From: Lumbricus terrestris
Lineage: Eukaryota; Annelida; Clitellata; Crassiclitellata; Lumbricidae
DNA: 64,000 bases
Direction of reading: 5' to 3'
Assembly (NCBI GenBank): GCA_949752735.1
Contig: OX457039.1
Location: 21,560,830 to 21,624,829, forward strand
Every line of letters starts with the position of its first letter. Positions within the stretch are counted from its first letter, which is position 1. Under the pieces are notes generated by a model. It did no database searches, was not told the DNA's origin, and saw only the letters and a program-made list of their open reading frames with translations. Position numbers and translations under genes: made by a program. Positions 43,851 through 50,996 of the stretch are shown piece after piece.

Positions 43851-44801
43851 CTATAAACTTGTCATTGTTTCACTTTCAATCCAAGAATTAAAAGACTCTG
43901 GGTATCCTAACCACTTCACAAGCGATTTCTTTCCACGCTTCCTGATCACTTTTTCGATTCTAAATATTTCCTGAGTTGACTTCTGTAGCTCCTGCTCGTA
44001 GAAAGATCCCTGAATTTCTTCCCCATTGTAATCGGTTATTTTGTATGTTGGAGGATCGGTGTATTGTACTCCCGACACGGTAAACGTTTCTTCCGTCCAT
44101 CTAGGTAAATACCCCTTATCAAAAATATTCTTTTTCTTAGTTATTCTGACTTTGTCTGCAATCGAGAATTTAGGTACAATAGGTCTTGAAATCTCCTTAC
44201 CGTATAAATTCATAAATACAGTCTTTTCATTCACTTTCATACTAGCCTTGTTGGGGGTCATCTTAATAGAAGAATGTCTTGTTTCATTATAATTACGAAC
44301 CATCTCATCTAATATATCGATATATTTTCTCGTTGAATTAGCTGAGAAATATTTATACATCCGGTCTTTCATCGTTCTGTTCCATCGCTCAACAACGCAA
44401 GATTTTTCTTCATTTTCTGTGGAATACAAGTTTATCAGTTTTTGTACATCCTTATTATAAAATTCCTTTCCTTTGTCCGTCCATACTTTACCCGGCTGCC
44501 TCCCACCCTCGAGTATCTTCATGAAACCATCAGCCGTAGATTTCCCACTCTTAGAAATTATGGGTACTATCCACCCGTATTTAGAAAAAACATCTATAAC
44601 GGTTAATAGGTATTTCGCCCCATCGTTATCTTTAGCAAAGGCCTGCATATCCACCAAATCAGCAGCCCATATCTCATCTATACCCCCGGCGTAAACCTTT
44701 CTCTTCCTAAAATGTCTAACTACCGGTCTGTGTAATTCATCGGCTAATTGATCAGTCCATTTCACTTCAGAGCTTTTTTTAAACCTAACCCGAGACTCGC
44801 T
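43851..44801 (-). CDS. INT: Polinton integrase (DDE, chromodomain), no own ATG
   Basis: This is an integrase of the retroviral rve type that inserts the element and makes the 6-bp duplication. Catalytic acidic residues are visible: the D in WAADLVDM, the D in VWTDKGKEF and the E in SCVVERWNR. A C-terminal chromodomain (FRIEKVIRKRGKK, VKWLGYPESFNSWIE) follows. The frame is open from 44801, but the first in-frame ATG is the M just after the first catalytic D, so starting there would remove it. The N-terminal part usual in this family is missing. The frame is -1 relative to the PLA2-like gene, whose stop is at 44762. The D-to-E spacing is 28 residues rather than about 34-35. It is either expressed by frameshift or splicing, or damaged. 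Confidence 0.9.
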   Translation of the reverse strand, partial: SESRVRFKKSSEVKWTDQLADELHRPVVRHFRKRKVYAGGIDEIWAADLVDMQAFAKDNDGAKYLLTVIDVFSKYGWIVPIISKSGKSTADGFMKILEGGRQPGKVWTDKGKEFYNKDVQKLINLYSTENEEKSCVVERWNRTMKDRMYKYFSANSTRKYIDILDEMVRNYNETRHSSIKMTPNKASMKVNEKTVFMNLYGKEISRPIVPKFSIADKVRITKKKNIFDKGYLPRWTEETFTVSGVQYTDPPTYKITDYNGEEIQGSFYEQELQKSTQEIFRIEKVIRKRGKKSLVKWLGYPESFNSWIESETMTSL

Positions 44802-45289
44802 TTAGTAGATAATATAGGCTTGACAATGGCCCTCTCTACACGCTCCCGGATTGTAGGATTAGGAATGTTGTTCAAATTATTAATCATGGCTAAATCCGCA
44901 ATATTTCTAGAAGCTGTATCGACGTGTTGATCGTAAGCTAGATCGTGGATATACGCCGCGTTATCTACACGATTAATGGGCTCACTCCACTCTTTGAAAG
45001 TCCCGTCAGGATTCAGTCTCTTGTCTAGCCTTGTACCTGGGCCTGTAAAATGGTGGCCTGGCAAATGCATCTCACCGGGAAACTCAGCCCAAGGTAGCTT
45101 AATGTTACTAGTAGCTGCATTCAACGAACTAACCAGATCTCCCCCTTTCGTAGCGGAAGCTTTTACGAATTGAGTTTTTGTTTTACCACATACAACGCAA
45201 ACGCCCCTAAGCATGGATCTTCCGTTATTAGCGACGGCGTTCTGCACATCTCTCGTTTCAGTCTGTTTTTTACACTTTACGCAATACAT
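44762..45289 (-). CDS. zinc-ribbon (DUF5679-like) + parvovirus-type phospholipase A2-like protein
   Basis: 175 residues. The N-terminus MYCVKCKKQTET ... GVCVVCGKTK has two CxxC pairs and resembles DUF5679. Residues about 65-150 look like the PLA2 domain of parvovirus VP1: a calcium-loop-like HFTGPGTRLDKR and the catalytic helix YIHDLAYDQH with the H-D pair and Y-D. In parvoviruses this enzyme lets virions leave endosomes. In Polintons such ORFs are known but untested as far as I know, so a membrane-breaching role is inference. The start at 45289 lies 25 bp from the divergent ATPase gene. The last codons include a slippery run (TTTAAAAAAA, 44774-44783) from which the -1 frame is the integrase. 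Confidence 0.8.
   Translation of the reverse strand: MYCVKCKKQTETRDVQNAVANNGRSMLRGVCVVCGKTKTQFVKASATKGGDLVSSLNAATSNIKLPWAEFPGEMHLPGHHFTGPGTRLDKRLNPDGTFKEWSEPINRVDNAAYIHDLAYDQHVDTASRNIADLAMINNLNNIPNPTIRERVERAIVKPILSTKASLGLGLKKALK
44774..44783 (-). promoter_or_regulatory. candidate -1 ribosomal frameshift site
   Basis: On the minus strand the PLA2-like frame reads GGT TTA AAA AAA GCT. This contains two overlapping heptamers of the X-XXY-YYZ type, T-TTA-AAA (44783-44777) and A-AAA-AAA (44780-44774). A -1 slip here enters the integrase frame directly, 10 bases before the PLA2 stop codon. I have not evaluated a downstream stem or pseudoknot. Confidence 0.4.
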
Positions 45290-45314
45290 CTCGCTTTTTT
45301 AATACATAAATAAA
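45290..45314. promoter_or_regulatory. 25-bp divergent promoter region
   Basis: Only 25 bases separate the leftward PLA2-like start from the rightward ATPase start. The rightward side reads TTTTTTAATACATAAATAAAATG, fitting the AT-rich TAAAATG context seen before most genes of the element. Confidence 0.5.
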
Positions 45315-46103
45315 ATGGAAATCAAAGATTTGAGTTGGGGATCTGCGCTATCGAAAAGATTTAATAATCCTTTGCTACCCAAAAGTATACGGGGGTTGAT
45401 AATCGGAAAGTCCGGCTGTGGCAAAACGACGCTTCTTCTGAATCTATTACTCAGACCAGGCTGGTTGGACTATAATAACCTCCAGGTATTCGGTAAATCT
45501 CTGTTTCAACCTGAATATCGTATTATTAAAAAGGCCTTCGAAGAAAAATTACCGAAAGAAGAGATCGTTGGATTATTCGAGCTTCAAGAGGAAATCATGA
45601 AACTAAACGCGCCGCCAGCCCTCGTTATGGAAGAAATGGCCAAACAATCAAAAGCCAAATCCGATATAATTGCCAAGTTTTTTGAAAAAGCCGATGATGT
45701 ACCGGACCCGGGAGCCATGAATAGCAAAAAGAAGAATCTGATGATTTTCGATGATTTACAATTGGAAAAACAAAACAAGTGCGAAGATTATTATATTCGG
45801 GGGAGGCATAGTAATGTGGACTGTTTTTACCTCGCTCAGAATTATTTCAAACTGCCACGGCAAACGATCAGAGAGAATGCAAACTTTATTTGCTTGTTCA
45901 AGCAGGACTCGAAAAACCTCGACCATATTTACAACGACCATGTAAGTACAGACATGTCGAAAGATGAATTTAGAAAACTATGCAAAACGGTATGGGAACA
46001 ACCGCACGGATTCCTCGTCATCGATCTAAGTAGCGAAAAGTACAATGGTAAATATCGCTGCGGATTCGATCAATTTTATATAATCGAGGATCCACTATTG
46101 TAA
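45315..46103 (+). CDS. ATP: FtsK/HerA-type genome packaging ATPase (A32-like)
   Basis: 262 residues. Walker A is GLIIGKSGCGKTTLLLN (about residues 28-45) and Walker B is NLMIFDDLQ (about 141-149). The motif QNYFKLPRQTIRENANFICL (about 175-195) matches the sensor segment of the poxvirus A32 / Polinton ATPase group. This motor pumps DNA into preformed capsids, so its presence argues that the element can make virions. The start ATG is in ATAAAATG context. The length is normal for the family and no lesion is visible. Confidence 0.92.
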   Translation: MEIKDLSWGSALSKRFNNPLLPKSIRGLIIGKSGCGKTTLLLNLLLRPGWLDYNNLQVFGKSLFQPEYRIIKKAFEEKLPKEEIVGLFELQEEIMKLNAPPALVMEEMAKQSKAKSDIIAKFFEKADDVPDPGAMNSKKKNLMIFDDLQLEKQNKCEDYYIRGRHSNVDCFYLAQNYFKLPRQTIRENANFICLFKQDSKNLDHIYNDHVSTDMSKDEFRKLCKTVWEQPHGFLVIDLSSEKYNGKYRCGFDQFYIIEDPLL

Positions 46104-46122
46104 AAATTATTGTATAATCAAA

Positions 46123-46917
46123 ATGGAAACAACGCTTCTCAAACAGATAGCTGATAATACGGAAAAGACGGCTCGTAACACGGAACCAAAAACGTCATTT
46201 TACATTCTGCTAAGCGAAAAGAGCACAAAAATCAGAACAAAGTTTAATCCACCTATTGAACTAGACAAAAATAAAAGATACGAAATAGCCTTAGTAAATC
46301 TCGCAACGTACTATTCCTTTCCAAATATCGACGCTACAAACAACAACTTTAGGTATTCACCGAATGGTGCGAGTTCTTGGTTTAACATAGAAATACCGGA
46401 GGGAAGCTACGAAATAACAGATATCAACGACCACATACAGAGAATCATGAAGGAGAATGGACATTACGACAGGGTAAATTCAGAGTACTGTATCTCAATA
46501 GAACCAAACACCAATACGTTGAAGACTGTGTTAAATATAGCAGAGCACTATGCGGTTGATTTTTCGTCTTTGAATTCGATTGGAAAAGTTCTAGGTTTTA
46601 TAAAATATATCTATCTTGGAGGATATAATGAATCGAAGAACATAGTAGATATAATGAGTATTAGCAATTTACTACTGACCAACGACATTATCGGGTCTTC
46701 GTACATTAACGGAACGGCGGTAAACGTAATACATTCTTTTTTCCCGAACGTAGCCCCGGGATACAAAATTATCGAAGTGCCGCATAATTTAATTTATCTC
46801 CCCATTACGCTATCTACCATTTCAACGATGACAACGATGCTCACAGACCAAAATGGGAAAGAGGTAAATCTTAGAGGAGAAGAATTGACGATTCGTTTTC
46901 ATATCAGAGAAGTTTGA
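46123..46917 (+). CDS. probable minor capsid (penton) protein
   Basis: 264 residues, directly after the ATPase and before the other virion genes. The N-terminus ETTLLKQIADNTEKTARNTE is a short helix. A beta-rich body follows with FYILLSEKSTKIRTKFNPP, KRYEIALVNLATYYSFPNI and EIPEGSYEITDINDHIQ, and it ends GEELTIRFHIREV. This pattern is the one I associate with the Polinton minor capsid protein, a single jelly-roll predicted to form the vertices. Assignment rests on motif memory and gene order, not on a search. Confidence 0.7.
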   Translation: METTLLKQIADNTEKTARNTEPKTSFYILLSEKSTKIRTKFNPPIELDKNKRYEIALVNLATYYSFPNIDATNNNFRYSPNGASSWFNIEIPEGSYEITDINDHIQRIMKENGHYDRVNSEYCISIEPNTNTLKTVLNIAEHYAVDFSSLNSIGKVLGFIKYIYLGGYNESKNIVDIMSISNLLLTNDIIGSSYINGTAVNVIHSFFPNVAPGYKIIEVPHNLIYLPITLSTISTMTTMLTDQNGKEVNLRGEELTIRFHIREV

Positions 46918-46938
46918 AAGTTTTTTTTGTAAACTAAA

Positions 46939-47526
46939 ATGAGTCGCTACATAGGCTATAAAGTCAATATTTCAGAAGGGCAACGAGACAAAATTCAAAA
47001 ATCTCTTCAAGCGGGAACTGGTGTGAGTATCAAACTAGCGCACGATGATTTTAAAGGCGACGATATGTTCGCTTTCACACAGGCTCAAATCAATAAAATG
47101 ACAAAGGCGTACGAAAAAGGAACAGGCGTAGTCATCAAAATGAGTAAAACGCAATTGGAGCATAATAAGAAAGTCGAAGGAGGATTCATAGGCGCTATAC
47201 TTCCGTTTCTAGCAACAGCGGCTAAATTCCTTATACCTAGTTTAGTTACGGGGGCTATGAGTGGCTTAGGTTCCGCGGCTACGACGAAGATTGTGGATAA
47301 AATCAGCGGATCTGGGGTAGCGTACATGAAGAAAGACGATATGGGGTATAAGATAAGAGCAGCTGGGTCTGGTTTGTACATAACCCCATGGCCAAAAGGC
47401 GCCTCGATAGCAGGATCCGGGTTGTACATGAAAACAGGGTCGGGGTATGTGCCTATAGGTAAAGGATTTTTACTGGGTCCTGATTCCCCGTTTAAAAATA
47501 TTCCGATTCTCGGCAAGATATTATAA
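46939..47526 (+). CDS. probable minor virion protein with adenain sites
   Basis: 195 residues. The N-terminus holds two related segments (SEGQRDKIQKSLQAGTGVSI and TQAQINKMTKAYEKGTGVVI). A hydrophobic, membrane-active-looking stretch follows (GFIGAILPFLATAAKFLIP), then a Gly-rich C-terminus with repeated GSGLY and a close of LGPDSPFKNIPILGKIL. ISGSG and IAGSG fit the adenovirus protease rule (M/I/L)XGX|G, so the protein may be matured by the protease at 54240. It is analogous to adenovirus pVI/pX-type proteins reported in adintoviruses; the exact name is uncertain. Confidence 0.6.
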   Translation: MSRYIGYKVNISEGQRDKIQKSLQAGTGVSIKLAHDDFKGDDMFAFTQAQINKMTKAYEKGTGVVIKMSKTQLEHNKKVEGGFIGAILPFLATAAKFLIPSLVTGAMSGLGSAATTKIVDKISGSGVAYMKKDDMGYKIRAAGSGLYITPWPKGASIAGSGLYMKTGSGYVPIGKGFLLGPDSPFKNIPILGKIL

Positions 47527-47541
47527 TTTAGTGTTTATAAA

Positions 47542-47940
47542 ATGTCGAGACCATTACACAAATTTGGAACTAAACCAACTAGGCAGGTCGAGGTTAGAAC
47601 GCAACCCATGCAAGTCCATTGGAAGATTACGAGGGGCGTTACCCACAATCCAATTAGGCTACTAGAAGGCGTAAGATGGGAGATTTTTGCGCAAAATGTT
47701 ATAACGATACAACCAAAGACGACAACTACGCTAACTCTTGGACTCGGGGTAGAAATGAGTGCAGGACTTTGTCTCATTTCCCTCAAACAGAGTATCAAAG
47801 AACTAAGATGCAGTCTACAAAACGAAGTGGTTTCGGATGATGTGGTTGATGATATCATAGTCACTATTCAAAACAACTCCGATTCAATAGTAACTATAAA
47901 CGCGGGAGATTCGCTATGTCGGGTAAATTATCTGTTATAA
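47542..47940 (+). CDS. dUTPase-fold-like protein, catalytic motifs absent
   Basis: 132 residues with start context TATAAAATG. The second half reads like the trimeric dUTPase beta-barrel: QPKTTTTLTLGLGVEMSAGL (cf. the loop before motif 1-2) and IIVTIQNNSDSIVTINAGDSL (cf. '...V-x-N-x-S...-I-x-x-GDR-AQL'). The active-site motifs (A-x-DLY, RSS-x-A-x-KG, G-V-ID) are missing. It may be a structural derivative of the fold, for example a capsid cement or core protein. This is an inference from pattern only; a plain unknown beta-sandwich is the alternative. Confidence 0.4.
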   Translation: MSRPLHKFGTKPTRQVEVRTQPMQVHWKITRGVTHNPIRLLEGVRWEIFAQNVITIQPKTTTTLTLGLGVEMSAGLCLISLKQSIKELRCSLQNEVVSDDVVDDIIVTIQNNSDSIVTINAGDSLCRVNYLL

Positions 47941-47967
47941 AAAATATATATCGCGTAAATAAAACGA

Positions 47968-48624
47968 ATGGAATACGAAGGCATTAAAACAACGCAATCA
48001 CTCTATCCGAAGCTACCATCAGCACCGGAAGGAGAAATACATATCGTCACAGGGTCGGCGCAAACGTATCGACTTCAAAAGATTGGCGAAATTAAGAAGG
48101 AAATCGAACAAGTACGCGACAAAAGAGCAGCGTTGAGTAAAAAGTACCATAGAAGTGTAAGCGTAATCAGCTCAGTAGGCAGCGCCCTCGTAGTGGTTGG
48201 GACGGGGCTCGGCGCTGCAGGAATCGGAGTATTATCCACTATAATCGCTGCACCCATCGTTATTGCTATGGAAGGAGTGGGAATAGGTATGGGGTTGCTA
48301 GGTTTAATCGGTGTCTATATCAGTAAGAAGCTTGCGTTGAAGGGTGAGAAGCATGAAAAGATCAAAACGCTAGCCGATGCGAAACTCAACACGATCAGCG
48401 ACCATATTTCAAAAGCTCTCATGGATGATAACATTTCAAACGAGGAATATTCCCTGATCCTGAGCGAGATTGAAAAATTCAACGGCATGAAAGAAGAAAT
48501 TAGGAGTAATATTAAAGTTGCGATAGACGCGATGGATGAGGTGACGAAACAATCACTCATAGATCGTGGAAGAGATGAAGCCCGGCAGTACTTTCAATCT
48601 ATGTTTGAGAAAAAAAAAGACTAA
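47968..48624 (+). CDS. membrane protein of the Polinton, unknown function
   Basis: 218 residues. A coiled-coil-like segment (about 35-60, KKEIEQVRDKRAALSKKYHR) precedes a long hydrophobic region (about 70-115, SALVVVGTGLGAAGIGVLST and IGMGLLGLIGVYI), probably two membrane helices. A charged helical tail ends GRDEARQYFQSMFEKKKD. No known domain. Its tail has been copied into both small ORFs downstream (48866 and 49193). Start context is less typical (AAATAAAACGAATG). Confidence 0.65.
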   Translation: MEYEGIKTTQSLYPKLPSAPEGEIHIVTGSAQTYRLQKIGEIKKEIEQVRDKRAALSKKYHRSVSVISSVGSALVVVGTGLGAAGIGVLSTIIAAPIVIAMEGVGIGMGLLGLIGVYISKKLALKGEKHEKIKTLADAKLNTISDHISKALMDDNISNEEYSLILSEIEKFNGMKEEIRSNIKVAIDAMDEVTKQSLIDRGRDEARQYFQSMFEKKKD

Positions 48625-48800
48625 CGCAAACATACGTGAAAACATGTAGACGTATGTTGTTACGTCTGGAAATACGTCTAACATTCGCAAACATACGTGA
48701 AAACATGTAGACGTATGTTGTTACGTCTGGAAATACGTCTAACATTCGCAAACATACGTGAAAACATGTAGACGTATGTTGTTACGTCTGGAAATACGTC
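48625..48800 (+). repeat. 61-bp hairpin repeat, three tandem copies
   Basis: Units begin CGCAAACATACGTGAAAACA at 48625, 48686 and 48747, an exact 61-bp period. Each contains AACATACGT and its inverse ACGTATGTT around a 12-base loop holding the palindrome ACATGT, so each can form a 9-bp-stem hairpin. Single diverged copies follow the next two ORFs at about 49090-49150 and 49540-49600. Confidence 0.9.
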
Positions 48801-48865
48801 CAACTTATGTTTTGAAACATGTCGAAAAAACACGTCTGAAAACATTATATTTTTCTCTACTTAAA

Positions 48866-49090
48866 ATGTCGTTTCCAAAAAACACCGACCCCGCGAAAAA
48901 AGAGTTATCGGAGAGATCGGGAGAATTGGGGCAGCGAAATGTAAAAAGGCTGGTGTCGATAGCTGAGATGGTTGAAATGATCAAAAACATGATAGAAATA
49001 ATTAGGAGAAGGGACGGGTTGTGCGCGAAAGAGGAAGAGAATTCGCCAGACTGTACTTGCAATCGATGTTTGAGAAAAAATAACGACTAA
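48866..49090 (+). CDS. chimeric small ORF 1 (74 aa)
   Basis: The start ATG (48866, TTAAAATG) is chosen over an earlier one inside the 61-bp repeat. The N-terminus MSFPKNTDPAK matches the start of the 49656 protein (MPFVKITDPAK). Near the end the DNA matches the 3' end of the 47968 gene, but in another frame: read with a shift it gives RGREFARLYLQSMFEKK, versus RGRDEARQYFQSMFEKK. The annotated C-terminus (CAKEEENSPDCTCNRC) is therefore a shifted product. It is a recombinant duplicate, perhaps non-functional. Confidence 0.45.
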   Translation: MSFPKNTDPAKKELSERSGELGQRNVKRLVSIAEMVEMIKNMIEIIRRRDGLCAKEEENSPDCTCNRCLRKNND

Positions 49091-49150
49091 CACGAACATA
49101 CGTGAAAACATGTAGACGTATGTCGTTACGTTGGGAAATACGTCCAACTT
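49085..49150 (+). repeat. diverged single copy of the 61-bp hairpin repeat
   Basis: ACATACGTGAAAACATGTAG then ACGTATGTCGTTACG keeps the inverted ACATACGT/ACGTATGT stem. It is followed by CACGTCTGAAAAT and the TTAAAATG start of the next ORF. Confidence 0.8.
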
Positions 49151-49192
49151 ATTTTTTCACACGTCTGAAAATATTTTTTTTTCTTACTTAAA

Positions 49193-49525
49193 ATGTCGTT
49201 TGTAAAAATCAGTGACTCCGCGAAAATAAAGAAGAATATTCGTGAAAACTTTTCAGAGAGATTATTCTCGGAGCCACAAAGTATAATCGACATCTATATC
49301 AGTGATAAGCTTAATTCGGAGAGGGATGAGAACAAAAAGATCAAAAAGCTAACTGACGCGACAATCAACAAGATCTACGATCATATTTCAAAAACTCTCA
49401 TGGGCGATAACATTTCAGATGAGGAATATTCGTTGACGGAGAGCGAGATAGAAGACATTAGGGTTGATATTAAATCCGAGATGGAAAGGGCAGAAAGAAA
49501 CATGCGATGTACGAGATGGTTTTGA
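49193..49525 (+). CDS. chimeric small ORF 2 (110 aa)
   Basis: The head (MSFVKISDSAKIKKNIRENF) matches the start of the 49656 protein, including its KTKKNIQQNF. The tail (IYISDKLNSER, DHISKTLMGDNISDEEYSL) matches residues about 130-180 of the 47968 protein (VYISKKLALKG, DHISKALMDDNISNEEYSL), in frame this time. The join lies near residue 37. It ends NMRCTRWF, unlike either parent. Start context TTAAAATG suggests it is expressed. It is a hybrid gene between two neighbours. Confidence 0.6.
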   Translation: MSFVKISDSAKIKKNIRENFSERLFSEPQSIIDIYISDKLNSERDENKKIKKLTDATINKIYDHISKTLMGDNISDEEYSLTESEIEDIRVDIKSEMERAERNMRCTRWF

Positions 49526-49539
49526 AAACAAGACTATCA

Positions 49540-49605
49540 AGCGGACATACGTGAAAACATGTAGACGTATGTCATTACGTTGGGAAATAAGTCTAACTTA
49601 TGTTT
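49540..49605 (+). repeat. diverged single copy of the 61-bp hairpin repeat
   Basis: GGACATACGTGAAAACATGT then AGACGTATGTCATTACG again preserves the hairpin arms. It lies just before the leader of the 49656 gene. Confidence 0.8.
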
Positions 49606-49655
49606 TTTCACACGTCGAAAAACACGTCTGAAAACATTATGTTTCTAATTTTAAA

Positions 49656-50546
49656 ATGCCGTTTGTAAAAATAACCGACCCCGCGAAAAGAGACGATTTA
49701 GTTGCAGAATATCTGAAAACAAAGAAGAATATCCAACAAAACTTTTTATCGGAGAAATTAGGAGATTCGGGGCTTCAGCAAGATTTAACCAAGTTCTTCA
49801 AACCTATCGTTGATTCCCAATCCGCAATTTCCAAAGAGCAAAATGTCTTATTGTCCGCTATCAATCAAAATTCGGTAGCTACTTCAAATGCGTTACAAGC
49901 ACTTCCTTCGTTACAGGGTCTTCAGCGTCCGGCGATAGAAGCGTATAGCCCCAATCCGACTGAGGATATCAGAACCCTGTATTTTGGAGATATGGCGACT
50001 AAGTACCTTCGTCAATACACCTCCGATAAAAAAATCACCGACACGACGTTTGGAATAAAAGACAAAAATGGGCAATTCTATATCGGCGACACTCCGATTT
50101 CGATTCAAGGAGACGACGTGACGGTTCTAAATAAGACTTACACAGGAACACCGGGACTTTGGGAGTTGTTGGTGTTAAAGCAGCCTAACCCCGCGATATA
50201 CGATGATAATGACATGGCCGATTACGCTGAGATTCTAGATGTGACGAATGCTATAAGACAGGAAAAAAATCCTAACAGACCTAAATCATCTTCAAGAGAC
50301 AAATACAAACAAATTGTCAAACCGATATGGGAAAAGATAACCCAAGGCACAGTAGGTAAAGGCGTTGGCGTAATCGTCATCTCCGAAGACCCAAATGTAT
50401 TAGCGAAACAGCTAGAGCTTAGAATTCAGAGCTACAGGGCGGGTGGCACCGGAGTAAGAAACGAGATCGTGGCGATATGCGACGAGTTACTACGGCAAGA
50501 AGCGCTGAGTAAAGATGGTTACAAAAATATAATGTCGACATTATAA
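49656..50546 (+). CDS. Polinton-associated protein, GTPGLWELL type
   Basis: 296 residues. The N-terminal third is helical and Gln/Ser/Asn-rich. The middle carries NKTYTGTPGLWELLVLKQPN, followed by YAEILDVTNAI, then PKSSSRDKYKQIVKPIWEKI. I recall this G-T-x-GL-x-EL ... SS-x-KYK-x-I arrangement in many Polinton-associated invertebrate ORFs, without a characterised function. It lies between virion genes, so a virion or assembly role is likely. Start context TTTAAAATG. Its N-terminus has been duplicated into the two chimeric ORFs upstream. Confidence 0.65.
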   Translation: MPFVKITDPAKRDDLVAEYLKTKKNIQQNFLSEKLGDSGLQQDLTKFFKPIVDSQSAISKEQNVLLSAINQNSVATSNALQALPSLQGLQRPAIEAYSPNPTEDIRTLYFGDMATKYLRQYTSDKKITDTTFGIKDKNGQFYIGDTPISIQGDDVTVLNKTYTGTPGLWELLVLKQPNPAIYDDNDMADYAEILDVTNAIRQEKNPNRPKSSSRDKYKQIVKPIWEKITQGTVGKGVGVIVISEDPNVLAKQLELRIQSYRAGGTGVRNEIVAICDELLRQEALSKDGYKNIMSTL

Positions 50547-50548
50547 AA

Positions 50549-50974
50549 ATGCTGGACATTAAAAGAAGGAGTTACAGGAAGCAATACGTTATCGGCGGAT
50601 CCGGCATATTCGACACTATTTCCGGATTTTTCAAAAGACTAGTCACATCGAACGCCGCCAAACAGCTAGCGACTAGAGCTCTTAGTGCGGGTAAAGACGT
50701 GGCAATAGAAATTGGGAAAAAGGCGATCGATGTTGGGAAAACCGTCGCAATCGATACCGGTAAAAGATTTGTGGAGAAAAAAGCGGCAAAACTGTTGACT
50801 CCTCCTAAGAAACAGGTTACGCAAGAAAGTAGAGATATTATTGATCGACTTAGTAGCGTCGGGGTGAATTCGGAGAATATTAATAATCTGATGATGGGGA
50901 ATGGTCTGAAAAATGTCCCGTCGATCCAAGATTTAGTGCGTAAACTAAACGGCGCGGGAATGAAGGTCGCGTAA
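50549..50974 (+). CDS. basic virion core-like protein
   Basis: 141 residues, two bases after the previous stop, start TATAAAAATG. Lys/Arg-rich, with an amphipathic helix rich in Ala/Lys (AGKDVAIEIGKKAIDVGKTV). The N-terminal YVIGGSGIFD fits an adenain cleavage rule (IGGS|G). It ends PSIQDLVRKLNGAGMKVA. Size, charge and cleavage site resemble adenovirus core/pVI-like precursors. Position just before the major capsid gene supports a virion role. Confidence 0.55.
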   Translation: MLDIKRRSYRKQYVIGGSGIFDTISGFFKRLVTSNAAKQLATRALSAGKDVAIEIGKKAIDVGKTVAIDTGKRFVEKKAAKLLTPPKKQVTQESRDIIDRLSSVGVNSENINNLMMGNGLKNVPSIQDLVRKLNGAGMKVA

Positions 50975-50996
50975 AAAAATATTATTACATAATAAA

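Noticed and set aside
44765..44765. Treating GTG at 44765 as the integrase start
   Set aside because: GTG initiation is not normal in animal genes, and the frame is open upstream to 44801, suggesting fusion or splicing instead.
48625..48800. A CRISPR-like array
   Set aside because: The 61-bp units are directly adjacent with no unique spacers, in a eukaryotic element, and have no cas genes.
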